A stretch of 64,000 bases of DNA from Citrobacter freundii (GTDB taxonomy: Bacteria; Bacteroidota; Bacteroidia; Chitinophagales; Chitinophagaceae). The stretch covers positions 1-64,000 of the forward strand of contig QFQQ01000002.1 in assembly GCA_003243445.1 (NCBI GenBank), read 5' to 3'. Below are positions 51,303 through 59,387 of this stretch, one piece after another. Position 1 is the first letter of the stretch; every line of letters begins with the position of its first letter. A program made the position numbers and the translations under genes. Under the pieces are notes generated by a model. The model searched no databases. It was not told the origin of the DNA and worked only from the letters and a program-made list of their open reading frames with translations.

Positions 51303-51319
51303 ACTTTGAAATACAAAGT
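51303..51319. promoter_or_regulatory. Operator palindrome site 1
   Basis: ACTTTG-AAATA-CAAAGT, the same 17-bp site as 50287-50303 with the 5-bp centre reverse-complemented, again 7 bp before an ATG (51295). The flanking CATAAAAAGC and TAA are identical at both sites. Confidence 0.78.
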
Positions 51320-51373
51320 AAGTGAAGGGAAAGGGGATTTCCAAATTTTGAAAGAAACATTTTGTTGGACTAC

Positions 51374-51565
51374 TGCAGACCACAGACCGCGGACCGCGGT
51401 ATCAATCTTTCGTAATGCAATGACCTGTTTGTTTTGAGTGCATTCAATCCACACAGAATAGGTATTTTTTCCGGCATCATCAGAGCCATCCACCCTAAAA
51501 CGACCGTCCGTGGTCCGCGGTCCGTGGTCCGTGGTCGGTCGGCGGCGGTCGGCCGTCGGCCGTCC
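51374..51565. repeat. Heptad palindromic element H2-3 (GACCGCG units) in the 312-bp gap
   Basis: The left arm 51374-51400 (GACCACA, GACCGCG, GACCGCG) pairs with a longer right arm 51500-51565 (CCGTGGT, CCGCGGT and CGGCCGT units). It lies between divergent genes (51295 and 51608). The right arm is expanded compared with the left. No other gene is seen. Confidence 0.83.
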
Positions 51566-51607
51566 ATCCTAAAAAAATCCCTACCTTAAAGCTTCAAACC
51601 CCATTGC

Positions 51608-53107
51608 ATGCCTTCTACTTACATCCTTTCCCTTGATCAGGGCACAACCAGCAGCCGCAGTATGTTATTTGACCAGCAGGGCAATATTGTCAGTATGGCG
51701 CAGAAGGAATTCAAACAGCATTTTCCACACCCTGGCTGGGTTGAACATGACGCTGAAGAGATCTGGAGCACGCAATATGGTACACTCGCCGAAACAGTTG
51801 CCAAGGCAAACATCACCATGCGCCAGGTCGTTGGCATCGGCATCACCAATCAGCGGGAAACCACCGTTGTATGGGACCGCGCGACCGGTAAACCGGTCTG
51901 CCCCGCTATTGTGTGGCAGGACAGGCGGACCGCAGCCTATTGCGATGAACTGAAAGCTGCAGGTCTTTCCTCCGTTATCCGTGAAAAAACCGGGCTCGTG
52001 ATCGACGCCTATTTCTCTGCAACAAAACTGAAATGGATCCTGGACAATATCCCCGGCGCAAGAGAAAAAGCAGAAAAAGGGCAGCTTGCTTTCGGCACCA
52101 TTGATACATGGCTGGTTTGGAAACTTTCCGGTGGTGAGTTGCACGTAACAGATGTTTCCAATGCATCACGTACGTTGTTACTGAATATCCATACGGGTGA
52201 GTGGGATGATGACCTGCTTCGCTTATTCAACATCCCACGAAATCTTTTACCGGAAGTAAAGCCTTCGAGCAAGATATATGGCGTAACCGGAAGTTTCATT
52301 CCCGATTCAAGAATTCCCATTGCTGGCATCGCCGGTGATCAGCAGGCTGCTTTGTTTGGTCAGCAATGTACCACGCCCGGCATGGTAAAGAATACGTATG
52401 GCACCGGATGTTTTATGCTGATGAATACGGGCGAGAAAGCCATTACTTCCAATAACAATCTGCTGACCACCATTGCCTGGAAAATTAATGATAAGACAAC
52501 TTATGCCCTGGAAGGAAGTGTGTTTATTGCAGGAGCTGTTGTACAGTGGTTGCGGGACGAATTGCGTATCATCAGGAGATCGTCGGAAGTGGAGGCATTG
52601 GCAGCACAGGTGAACGATTCCAACGGTGTATATATCGTTCCCGCGTTTGCCGGGCTCGGCGCACCATACTGGAATGCGTATGCAAAGGGATCGATCTTTG
52701 GGCTGACACGCGGGAGCAATAAATCACATGTTGCAAGGGCGGCGCTCGACAGTATCGCTTACCAAACTTATGACGTACTGAAAGCAATGGAAGCCGATGC
52801 AGGCATACGCATCGCGGAATTGCGGGTGGATGGCGGCGCAACTGTGAACAACAAACTGATGCAGTTTCAAAGCGATATTCTTGACACCAATGTAATACGA
52901 CCTGTCATCACAGAAACAACAGCACTCGGCGCCGCATATCTCGCAGGGCTTGCCGTTGGATACTGGAAGAGTACAGCCGAGATCCAGCAACAATGGAAAG
53001 CAGATAAAGTATTCAATCCCGCAATCGACAATAATAAAAGAGATGAACTGGTGAAAGGATGGCTGAGAGCGGTGAAGGCATCCGTTGCCTGGGCTGACAA
53101 CCGGTAG
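51608..53107 (+). CDS. glpK: Glycerol kinase
   Basis: A 499-aa FGGY-family kinase that phosphorylates glycerol to sn-glycerol 3-phosphate, the first step of glycerol use. The N-terminal SLDQGTTSSRSMLFD holds the phosphate-binding loop, then IGITNQRETTVVWD and QDRRTAAYCDEL for glycerol binding, and ATP-site blocks YGTGCFMLMNTG and LRVDGGATVNNKLMQFQSD. The length matches the family. It is the first gene of glpK-glpD-glpF. The last two run close together; glpK and glpD are 109 bp apart with a half-arm repeat between. Stop TAG. Confidence 0.97.
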   Translation: MPSTYILSLDQGTTSSRSMLFDQQGNIVSMAQKEFKQHFPHPGWVEHDAEEIWSTQYGTLAETVAKANITMRQVVGIGITNQRETTVVWDRATGKPVCPAIVWQDRRTAAYCDELKAAGLSSVIREKTGLVIDAYFSATKLKWILDNIPGAREKAEKGQLAFGTIDTWLVWKLSGGELHVTDVSNASRTLLLNIHTGEWDDDLLRLFNIPRNLLPEVKPSSKIYGVTGSFIPDSRIPIAGIAGDQQAALFGQQCTTPGMVKNTYGTGCFMLMNTGEKAITSNNNLLTTIAWKINDKTTYALEGSVFIAGAVVQWLRDELRIIRRSSEVEALAAQVNDSNGVYIVPAFAGLGAPYWNAYAKGSIFGLTRGSNKSHVARAALDSIAYQTYDVLKAMEADAGIRIAELRVDGGATVNNKLMQFQSDILDTNVIRPVITETTALGAAYLAGLAVGYWKSTAEIQQQWKADKVFNPAIDNNKRDELVKGWLRAVKASVAWADNR

Positions 53108-53160
53108 GCAGGAGTTAAGAGCTATATAAGTAATCGTTTTGTAAGATCAGCTTCTGGAAT

Positions 53161-53193
53161 TCGGACATCGATCATCGGACATCAACATCGAAC
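53161..53193. repeat. One-armed CGATGGT-word repeat H1-5
   Basis: CGGACATCGATCATCGGACATC and an end CATCGAAC form a right arm of the H1 word just before glpD; no left arm is found in the preceding 50 bp. It is probably a deleted or partial element. Confidence 0.65.
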
Positions 53194-53216
53194 AGGCACA
53201 ATCAATAACTTCGAAC

Positions 53217-54680
53217 ATGAACAGATCGCGGCAATTGCAGCAACTCGAGCAGGACACAAAATGGGATATTGCTATCATTGGTGGCGGTGCGACCGGTCTT
53301 GGCGCAGCCGTGGATGCAGCATCGAGAGGGTTCAGGACGATCCTGTTTGAACAGCATGATTTTGCCAGCGGCACTTCATCGCGCAGCACAAAACTGGTAC
53401 ATGGCGGTGTGAGATATCTTCAGCAGGGAAATATCAAACTGGTGATGGAAGCATTGAAGGAACGCGGATTGCTATTAAAAAATGCGCCACACCTGGTGCA
53501 TAACCAGGTTTTTCTTTTGCCCAGTTATAAATGGTGGGAAACGCCTTTCTATGGGCTGGGTTTGAAGATCTATGATTGGATGGCCGGGAAACTGGGGCTT
53601 GGCCCATCGCGCTTTCTCTCCAGAGAAGATACGCTCGAACTCGCTCCCACTCTTGACCCGGAAGATCTTCGCGGTGCCATTCTTTATCATGACGGACAAT
53701 TTGATGATGCAAGACTGGCGATCGATCTTGCTAAAACTGCTTCAAGACATGGAGGTGTTCTGTTCAATTACTTCCCCGTCACCAGCCTGATCAAAACAAA
53801 TGAACGGGTATCAGGCCTGACGGCACAGGATTCCCTGACCGGCAAACAATACAATATCCGCTGTAAAGCACTGATCAATGCAACAGGCGTATTCACCGAT
53901 AGCATATTACATTTGGATGATCCGCAGCATGAAAGTATCATCTCTCCAAGCCAGGGTATTCATCTTGTAGTTGATAAAGATTTCTTACCTGGTAATACCG
54001 CCGTACTTATTCCAAGAACGGATGATGGCCGTGTGCTCTTCGCTGTTCCCTGGCATGACAAAGTGGTGCTTGGTACAACTGATACACCGGTAGATACAGT
54101 ATCGGCCGAACCCAGGCCACAGGAGGAAGAGATCGAATTTATACTCAAGCACTCCGCGCTTTATTTATCACGTGATCCGCAACGAAGCGATGTGAGGAGC
54201 ATGTTCGCCGGTCTTCGTCCACTGGTGAAAGTAAAGAACAAGAAAACAGCCGCGCTCTCCCGTGATCACCTGATCATGGTAAGTGATTCAAAGATGATCA
54301 CGATCACGGGCGGCAAATGGACCACCTACCGCAAGATGGCCGAAGACGTGATCGATACAGCGATCAGGGAAAATGCGCTGGAACAAAAAGCCTGTATCAC
54401 AAAAGATCTTCTGCTATATGAAAAAGATCAGCGGATGATCGACCCGGTGTCTGTATCCTCTGAGGACATACAATACTGTATTAAGCACGAAATGTGTGTA
54501 ACTGTTGAAGATTACCTGAGCCGCCGTACAAGGCATTTGTTACTCGATGCGCGGTCCGCTGTCAATGCTGCAGCATCGGTGGCAAAAACGATGGCTGATC
54601 TTTCAGAAAAAGACGAGCAGTGGATCACTCAACAGATCAATCACTTCACTGATCTTGCCAAACAATATATTCCTGCTTGA
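53217..54680 (+). CDS. glpD: FAD-dependent glycerol-3-phosphate dehydrogenase
   Basis: A 487-aa flavoprotein that oxidises glycerol 3-phosphate to dihydroxyacetone phosphate and passes electrons to the quinone pool; membrane-associated. The FAD-binding fold is at the N-terminus (DIAIIGGGATGLGAAVDAASRG, residues about 18-40), followed by SSRSTKLVHGGVRYL, a family signature, and VLGTTDTP and TITGGKWTTYRKMAEDVID for the C-terminal flavin half. It is shorter than the usual 520-560 aa because the C-terminal helical domain is reduced. It links GlpK and GlpF in one operon, so imported glycerol is converted directly to a glycolytic intermediate. Confidence 0.95.
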   Translation: MNRSRQLQQLEQDTKWDIAIIGGGATGLGAAVDAASRGFRTILFEQHDFASGTSSRSTKLVHGGVRYLQQGNIKLVMEALKERGLLLKNAPHLVHNQVFLLPSYKWWETPFYGLGLKIYDWMAGKLGLGPSRFLSREDTLELAPTLDPEDLRGAILYHDGQFDDARLAIDLAKTASRHGGVLFNYFPVTSLIKTNERVSGLTAQDSLTGKQYNIRCKALINATGVFTDSILHLDDPQHESIISPSQGIHLVVDKDFLPGNTAVLIPRTDDGRVLFAVPWHDKVVLGTTDTPVDTVSAEPRPQEEEIEFILKHSALYLSRDPQRSDVRSMFAGLRPLVKVKNKKTAALSRDHLIMVSDSKMITITGGKWTTYRKMAEDVIDTAIRENALEQKACITKDLLLYEKDQRMIDPVSVSSEDIQYCIKHEMCVTVEDYLSRRTRHLLLDARSAVNAAASVAKTMADLSEKDEQWITQQINHFTDLAKQYIPA

Positions 54681-54708
54681 ATATTTTACACAAGAAAAAC
54701 TAACGATT

Positions 54709-55425
54709 ATGTCTCCATTCATCGGTGAATTGACCGGCAGCTTTCTGCTGATGCTTCTTGGTTCCGGCGTAGTGGCTAATGTAGTGCTCGAGAAAACAAA
54801 AGGCCAGTCATCCGGCTGGATCGTCATCACATTCGGCTGGGCGATGGCCGTGTTTGTTGGCGTATATGCATCCAACTCACTTGGAGGAAGCGGTCATCTT
54901 AATCCTGCTGTAAGCATTGCCCTCGCCGTCTTTGGTGATTTTGATAAAAGTCTTTTGCTCCCATATATCGGCGCACAAATGCTCGGCACATTCACCGGTT
55001 CAATCATAGCATGGCTTTCTTACAAACAACATTTTGACGCAACCTCCAACCCTGACCTGAAAATGGCTGTGTTCTGTACATCTCCAGCCATCCGCAATCC
55101 CGTTTACAATATCATCACAGAAATTGCCGGAACATTCGCACTTGTACTCGGAGCGCTGGCCTTGTCAAAACCGGCCACCACCATGGGCTCGCTTGATGCA
55201 TTACCGGTTTCTCTTCTTGTACTGGGCATAGGGCTCTCACTGGGTGGACCCACCGGTTATGCCATCAATCCCGCGCGTGATCTCGGGCCGCGTATCGCGC
55301 ATGCAATACTTCCTATCAAACAAAAAAGAGATAGCGATTGGAGTTATGCCTGGATCCCGGTCCTCGGGCCTGTGGTCGGCGGACTTGTGGCGGCATGGGT
55401 CTACAGCGTTATAAAAGCGGGATGA
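54709..55425 (+). CDS. glpF: Glycerol facilitator (aquaglyceroporin)
   Basis: A 238-aa MIP-family channel with six helices and two half-helix NPA boxes: GHLNPAVSI (residues 65-67) and YAINPARDLGPR (near 188). The Asp after the second NPAR marks a glycerol-conducting rather than water-only channel. It allows glycerol to enter for GlpK. ATG 54709 (MSPFIGELTGSFLLMLLGSG) is used, 28 bp after glpD; the 54-codon extension to 54547 overlaps glpD and is rejected. Element N1-7 begins 10 bp after the stop. Confidence 0.95.
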   Translation: MSPFIGELTGSFLLMLLGSGVVANVVLEKTKGQSSGWIVITFGWAMAVFVGVYASNSLGGSGHLNPAVSIALAVFGDFDKSLLLPYIGAQMLGTFTGSIIAWLSYKQHFDATSNPDLKMAVFCTSPAIRNPVYNIITEIAGTFALVLGALALSKPATTMGSLDALPVSLLVLGIGLSLGGPTGYAINPARDLGPRIAHAILPIKQKRDSDWSYAWIPVLGPVVGGLVAAWVYSVIKAG

Positions 55426-55435
55426 GGCGTTGAAA

Positions 55436-55612
55436 GGTTCCAGAGGTTTTAAGAAGTTCCAGAGGTTCCAGGGGTTCCAGAAGTTCCAAAGGTTGCTGCC
55501 GCGGATCGCAGGTTGTAATATTGTTGGCAGGCATTGCCTGTTGAAGAACTTATGGAACCTCTGGAACTTATGGAACCCCTGGAACCTCTACCCCCCCCTG
55601 AAACCTCCTACA
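55436..55612. repeat. Nonamer palindromic element N1-7
   Basis: The left arm 55436-55490 (TTCCAGAGG, TTTTAAGAAG, TTCCAGGGG, TTCCAAAGG) pairs with 55546-55612 (CTTATGGAA, CCTCTGGAA, CCCCTGGAA, CCTCTACCC). The loop begins GGTTGCTGCCGCGG and ends TTGAAGAACTT, the N1 core. It lies between convergent glpF and the aminotransferase gene. Confidence 0.88.
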
Positions 55613-55614
55613 AC

Positions 55615-56787
55615 CTATATCGCAGAGACGATCACCTCACAAGCCCTGGTAATCTCCTCTTCACTGATCATAAGTGGCGGTGAGATCCGCAGACTATCCG
55701 CTGCGAACAGAAACCAATCAGTCAGCACACCTTTTTCAATGCACTTATCGATCACACGTTTGTTGGTTTCGAATGAATCAAATCTGACCGCAAGCCATAG
55801 CCCGTAAGAATTGATCTGCCGGATCTCCGGATGGATCAGTAATGACCTGAATAGTGCTTCTTTTTTCTTTACATCATCCATCATCTTTTCATTGATCAGC
55901 ACCTGCATAGCGGCCATTCCGGCGGCGCAGCTTACAGGATGTCCGCCAAACGTGGTGATATGCCCAAGCACGGGCGTTTCGGCGAGCGAAAACATCTTTT
56001 CCCGGCTGCTAATGAACGCGCCCAGCGGCATGCCGCCGCCAAGTGCTTTTCCCAGCAACAGTATATCCGGAACGATCCCGAAATTTTCAAACCCCCAGAG
56101 CTTACCGGTCCTTCCAAAACCTGCCTGTATCTCATCCAGCACCAGCAATGTACCGGTCTCATCACATCGTTTGCGGAGCGCTTTCATCCATTCTGCTGAA
56201 GGAGGCTTCACGCCTCCTTCAGCCTGTACGGTCTCAGCGATCACGCAAGCTGTGTCAGTATTGATCCTGTCAAGCATTTCAAACGAATCATACTGTTCAT
56301 GCGAGATGCCTGGCAATAATGGCCTGAATGCATTCCGCCAGTATTCATCACCAATAATGCTGAGTGCGCCCTGCGTCGATCCATGGTAAGAATGGTTGAA
56401 CGCGATGATATGCGGACGGTTGGTAACGCGTTTTGCAAGTTTCATCGCGCCCTCCACTGCCTCCGCACCGGAATTGGTGAAGTAAACCGAATCAAGCGAA
56501 GACGGAAGATAGCTTGCCAGTAATTGTGCATATTTTACCTGTGGCGTTTCCACAAACTCACCATACACCATTATATGCAGATATGCATCCAGTTGAGCTT
56601 GTATTGCTTTCAGCACGGCAGGATGCCTGTGACCGGTATTCGCCACACTGATACCGCCGATCAGATCGATATATTCCTTCCCTCCTGCATCCAGCAGTTT
56701 CGTGCCTTCTGCCTTAACGATCTCCAGCGCAAGCGGCGCCGGCGATGTTTGCGCCACATGCTTCAAAAAAATTTCACGCTGATTCAT
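55615..56787 (-). CDS. Class III pyridoxal-phosphate aminotransferase
   Basis: A 390-aa PLP enzyme of the acetylornithine/ornithine/4-aminobutyrate group. PLP-binding blocks are visible: NSGAEAVEGAMKLAKRVT, HGSTQGALSIIG region, VLDEIQAGFGRTGKLWGFENFG and the Schiff-base Lys in LLGKALGGGMPLGAFISS. The substrate (ornithine, acetylornithine, lysine or GABA) cannot be decided from the sequence, and no arginine genes are nearby. ATG 56787 (MNQREIFLKHVAQTSPAPLALE) is used; the 46-codon extension to 56925 lies in a palindromic element. The gene faces the glp operon and is divergent from the carbonic anhydrase gene. Confidence 0.88.
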   Translation of the reverse strand: MNQREIFLKHVAQTSPAPLALEIVKAEGTKLLDAGGKEYIDLIGGISVANTGHRHPAVLKAIQAQLDAYLHIMVYGEFVETPQVKYAQLLASYLPSSLDSVYFTNSGAEAVEGAMKLAKRVTNRPHIIAFNHSYHGSTQGALSIIGDEYWRNAFRPLLPGISHEQYDSFEMLDRINTDTACVIAETVQAEGGVKPPSAEWMKALRKRCDETGTLLVLDEIQAGFGRTGKLWGFENFGIVPDILLLGKALGGGMPLGAFISSREKMFSLAETPVLGHITTFGGHPVSCAAGMAAMQVLINEKMMDDVKKKEALFRSLLIHPEIRQINSYGLWLAVRFDSFETNKRVIDKCIEKGVLTDWFLFAADSLRISPPLMISEEEITRACEVIVSAI

Positions 56788-56836
56788 TGGTGCAAAGGAC
56801 GGGAAGAAAGGGGAAGGCGGCAAGAAATTGTATAAT

Positions 56837-56930
56837 TTCGATGCTCGATGCGGGATGATCGATGGTCGGTGGACTCCCTGGCAATCAGCCGGTTTTACGA
56901 ACATCGACCATCCCGCATCGAACATCGAAA
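56837..56930. repeat. Heptad palindromic element H1-6
   Basis: Arms 56837-56869 and 56898-56930 pair over 33 bp with three mismatches, with a 28-bp loop. The odd CGGGATG unit is present in both arms at the same rank. It lies between divergent starts (56787 and 56963). Confidence 0.88.
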
Positions 56931-56962
56931 CACATATTGTAAACTCACAAACTTAAGCGAAC

Positions 56963-57490
56963 ATGCCCCTCATCCTCCCCGTTCTATCCAAACATCCTCA
57001 ATTCGGAAACGACTGCTTCATTGCGCCTAATGCCACCATTGTGGGAGATGTGCAGATGGGTGATGAATGCAGCGTTTGGTTCAACGCGGTGGTAAGAGGG
57101 GATGTGAATTTTATAAAGATGGGAAACAAGGTGAATATCCAGGATGGCGCATGTATCCATTGCACTTACCAGAAGTATGGAACAACGATCGGCAATAATG
57201 TATCTGTCGGGCATCATGCGATCGTACATGGATGTACCCTGCACGATAATGTGCTGATCGGTATGGGCGCGATCGTGATGGACAACGCGGTGGTACACAG
57301 CAATACGATCATTGCAGCCGGTGCCGTGGTACTGGAAAATACAATCTGCGAACCCGGATCGATCTATGCAGGCGTGCCAGCCAAAAAAGTAAAGGATATT
57401 TCAGAAGAACTGATCAATGGAGAGATCAACCGGATAGCAAATAATTATGTGAAATATGCGAGCTGGTTTAAGGAAGAGGATGTTCGATGA
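56963..57490 (+). CDS. Gamma-class carbonic anhydrase family protein
   Basis: A 175-aa left-handed beta-helix protein with hexapeptide repeats, of the gamma-carbonic anhydrase/YrdA group. The zinc ligands are His in CIHCTYQ and the two His in SVGHHAIVHGC. Members hydrate CO2 or have a related zinc-dependent acyl role; several lack activity. The trimer builds the active site between subunits. The usual catalytic Glu is not clear. ATG 56963 starts the repeat domain (MPLILPVLSKHPQFG). The C-terminus ends Glu-Glu-Asp-Val-Arg-stop, the last codons of which are the arm of element H1-7. Confidence 0.9.
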   Translation: MPLILPVLSKHPQFGNDCFIAPNATIVGDVQMGDECSVWFNAVVRGDVNFIKMGNKVNIQDGACIHCTYQKYGTTIGNNVSVGHHAIVHGCTLHDNVLIGMGAIVMDNAVVHSNTIIAAGAVVLENTICEPGSIYAGVPAKKVKDISEELINGEINRIANNYVKYASWFKEEDVR

Positions 57491-57613
57491 TCGATGGTCG
57501 ATGGTCGATGGTCAATAGCGATTGAATTATTATACACTTCGATACAACCAACCAGTGAGCGGAATTCTGCTATAATGATACCATCCACCATCGACCATCG
57601 AACATCGAACATC
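57481..57613. repeat. Heptad palindromic element H1-7
   Basis: The left arm 57481-57515 (TGTTCGATGATCGATGG, then CGATGGTCGATGGTC) and right arm 57580-57613 (CCATCCACCATCGACC, ending CATCGAACATC) with a loop of about 65 bp. The left arm contains the stop codon of the carbonic anhydrase gene (57488-57490). Confidence 0.87.
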
Positions 57614-57689
57614 CTGGACAGTTTTCAATTAAATTATTATTTCCGGAACCCACAATTGCCTAGTTATCAATACTACGTTTCAAAATCAG

Positions 57690-57697
57690 TATTTTTA
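57690..57697 (+). promoter_or_regulatory. Possible -7 box of the small lipoprotein gene
   Basis: TATTTTTA, one base from TAnnTTTG, 56 bp before ATG 57754. Confidence 0.4.
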
Positions 57698-57753
57698 CTA
57701 TACCGCAACCCAGCGATATGAATTATTTTCGTACCGTCACTTCAATGATACGC

Positions 57754-57939
57754 ATGAAAAACCTGATCGCCATATTCGCCCTTGCTTGTGTAATGACTAT
57801 GACTGTCTCCTGTAGCCTGTTCAGATCAAATAAAACAGGTTGCCCAAGTAACGGAAAGAACATTGGTGCGGAAAAACTGGCCGCCGGTGATCCTGAAGCA
57901 GAGAAAGCTGCAAGGAAGGCCAAAAAATTTAGAAGTTAA
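57754..57939 (+). CDS. Small lipoprotein
   Basis: A 61-aa lipoprotein: MKNLIAIFALACVMTMTVSCSLFRS is a signal with the lipobox VSC, and the mature part is a short hydrophilic peptide with GCPSNGKNIGAEKLAAGDPEAEKAARK, compositionally like small Bacteroidota lipoproteins. It should be anchored in the envelope. The first in-frame ATG is at 57718; ATG 57754 is preferred because it begins the signal, though MIRMKNL at 57745 is also possible. The next gene is 73 bp downstream on the same strand. Function unknown. Confidence 0.7.
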   Translation: MKNLIAIFALACVMTMTVSCSLFRSNKTGCPSNGKNIGAEKLAAGDPEAEKAARKAKKFRS

Positions 57940-58012
57940 TATTCGCATAGCGCAGCGCTTTCGCTGTAATCCAGGTCTTATAGTAAAACCATTAAACCTT
58001 CAAACTTTTACT

Positions 58013-58330
58013 ATGAGCGTTACCCTAAGAACTGATCTTGGCTGCACCGAAGCAGTTATCGCCGATGATGGCACTCTCAGCCTGTTCTACCAGGCAGCAG
58101 GAATCCTTAACCAGGACCTTCGCATTAAATTCCTTAACAAAGAAGACGAATTCGATTCCATCAACTGGGATTTCAAATTCAAACGTTCTACCCTTACGCT
58201 GCATTACAGCATTTATAACGGCATCTCCGTTTTCCCAACTAAAACAACCGGCGCCGGCGATCGTGAAAATGACGCAGCTGTTGAGCTGGCGAGAATACTG
58301 GCGGGAAAGCTGCTGAAGCCGGTAGCTTAA
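58013..58330 (+). CDS. Small conserved-looking hypothetical protein (105 aa)
   Basis: A 105-aa soluble protein from ATG 58013 (MSVTLRTDLGCTEAVIADDG). It has no signal peptide and one cysteine. The sequence is alpha/beta with LSLFYQAAGILNQDLRIKFLNKEDEFDSINWDFKFKR in pieces, then a C-terminal helix AAVELARILAGKLLK. I do not recognise the family. An AT-rich leader precedes the ATG. The frame is open 150 nt further upstream over the lipoprotein gene and is rejected. An AAAAGTA-word element follows its stop directly. Confidence 0.65.
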   Translation: MSVTLRTDLGCTEAVIADDGTLSLFYQAAGILNQDLRIKFLNKEDEFDSINWDFKFKRSTLTLHYSIYNGISVFPTKTTGAGDRENDAAVELARILAGKLLKPVA

Positions 58331-58331
58331 C

Positions 58332-58431
58332 AAAGTAAAAAGTCAAAATTAAAAAGTAAAAAATTGGTCGCCTTGACTTAGAATATTCCTTTCAAAAACG
58401 ACCAGTTTTTTACTTTTTACTTTTTACTTTA
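58332..58431. repeat. AAAAGTA-word palindrome H3-2, bidirectional terminator
   Basis: Heptads AAAAGTC/AAAAGTA run from 58332 to about 58363; TTGGTCG (58364-58370) pairs with CGACCAG (58399-58405), and complementary TTTTTACT heptads end at 58431. It lies between convergent genes ending at 58330 and 58432. The element starts 1 bp after a stop codon. Confidence 0.85.
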
Positions 58432-59358
58432 TCAATAGTTCTTTTCTTCTATCGAGTCAAGTATCGATCTGTAACTAACATATCTGTCTTCTGAAATAAT
58501 TCCTTCGATCGCGGCCTGCTTGATGGCGCAGCCGGGCTCGTTTACGTGCAGGCAATTGTTGAACTGGCAACCTGTGAGACGGTCACGCATTTCCGGGAAA
58601 TAATGGGATAGTTCCTGGCGGCTGATATCCACCAGACCAAACTCACGCATGCCGGGTGTGTCGATGATACGGCCACCGTCCGGCAGATCGAACATTTCGG
58701 CAAAAGTGGTGGTGTGCATCCCCTTGCCGCTCCAGTTGCTGACTTCCTGGGTTTTCAATCCGAGATCAGGAAGAATGGAATTAAGAAGTGTTGATTTGCC
58801 TACACCGCTATGACCACTGATCAGGCTGGTCTTGTTTTGCAACGCATCGCGCAGCGCTTCAATCCCCATCTTTTCTTTGGTGCTGGTCAGAAAAACATTG
58901 TACCCGATCGCGGAATACATTTCCTCGAAATGGTTGAACTGTTCCTGCTCCTTTGTCTTATACAGATCGGCTTTATTAAAAACGATCAACGGCTTTACAT
59001 GATACATTTCCGACGCAACAAGAAAACGATCGATAAAGCCCTGTGAAGTCCTGGGCTCTCTTAATGTAGCCACCAGCAACGACTGATCCAGGTTGGCTGC
59101 AATAATATGATGCTGATGTTTAAGGCGGGGAGACTGACGGTTGATATAATTCCTCCTGGGCTTTATATCAACGATCATCGCGGTATTTTCTTTTTCATCT
59201 TCCAGCTCGATATCTACTTCATCACCCACAGAAACAGGGTTGGTACTGGTAATGCCATCTATCTTGAATACACCCTTGATACGGGCATTATGCCACTTGC
59301 CGGATTCGTCTTTCACTGTATACCAGCTGCCTGTTGATTTATACACTAATGCTTTCAT
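58432..59358 (-). CDS. rsgA: Small ribosomal subunit-dependent GTPase A
   Basis: A 308-aa ribosome-assembly GTPase that helps mature the 30S subunit. It is circularly permuted as expected: an OB-fold (residues 1-70), then NKAD (128-131, G4), then the Walker A loop GHSGVGKST (182-190), then DTPG (G3, DTPGMREFG). The C-terminal zinc motif is CQFNNCLHVNEPGC near 265. All family elements are present. It follows batA in the same direction, 29 bp apart, so they may be cotranscribed, but its role is unrelated. Length normal. Confidence 0.96.
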   Translation of the reverse strand: MKALVYKSTGSWYTVKDESGKWHNARIKGVFKIDGITSTNPVSVGDEVDIELEDEKENTAMIVDIKPRRNYINRQSPRLKHQHHIIAANLDQSLLVATLREPRTSQGFIDRFLVASEMYHVKPLIVFNKADLYKTKEQEQFNHFEEMYSAIGYNVFLTSTKEKMGIEALRDALQNKTSLISGHSGVGKSTLLNSILPDLGLKTQEVSNWSGKGMHTTTFAEMFDLPDGGRIIDTPGMREFGLVDISRQELSHYFPEMRDRLTGCQFNNCLHVNEPGCAIKQAAIEGIISEDRYVSYRSILDSIEEKNY

Positions 59359-59387
59359 GCACCACGAATTTCAGCAATCTCCTGTTA

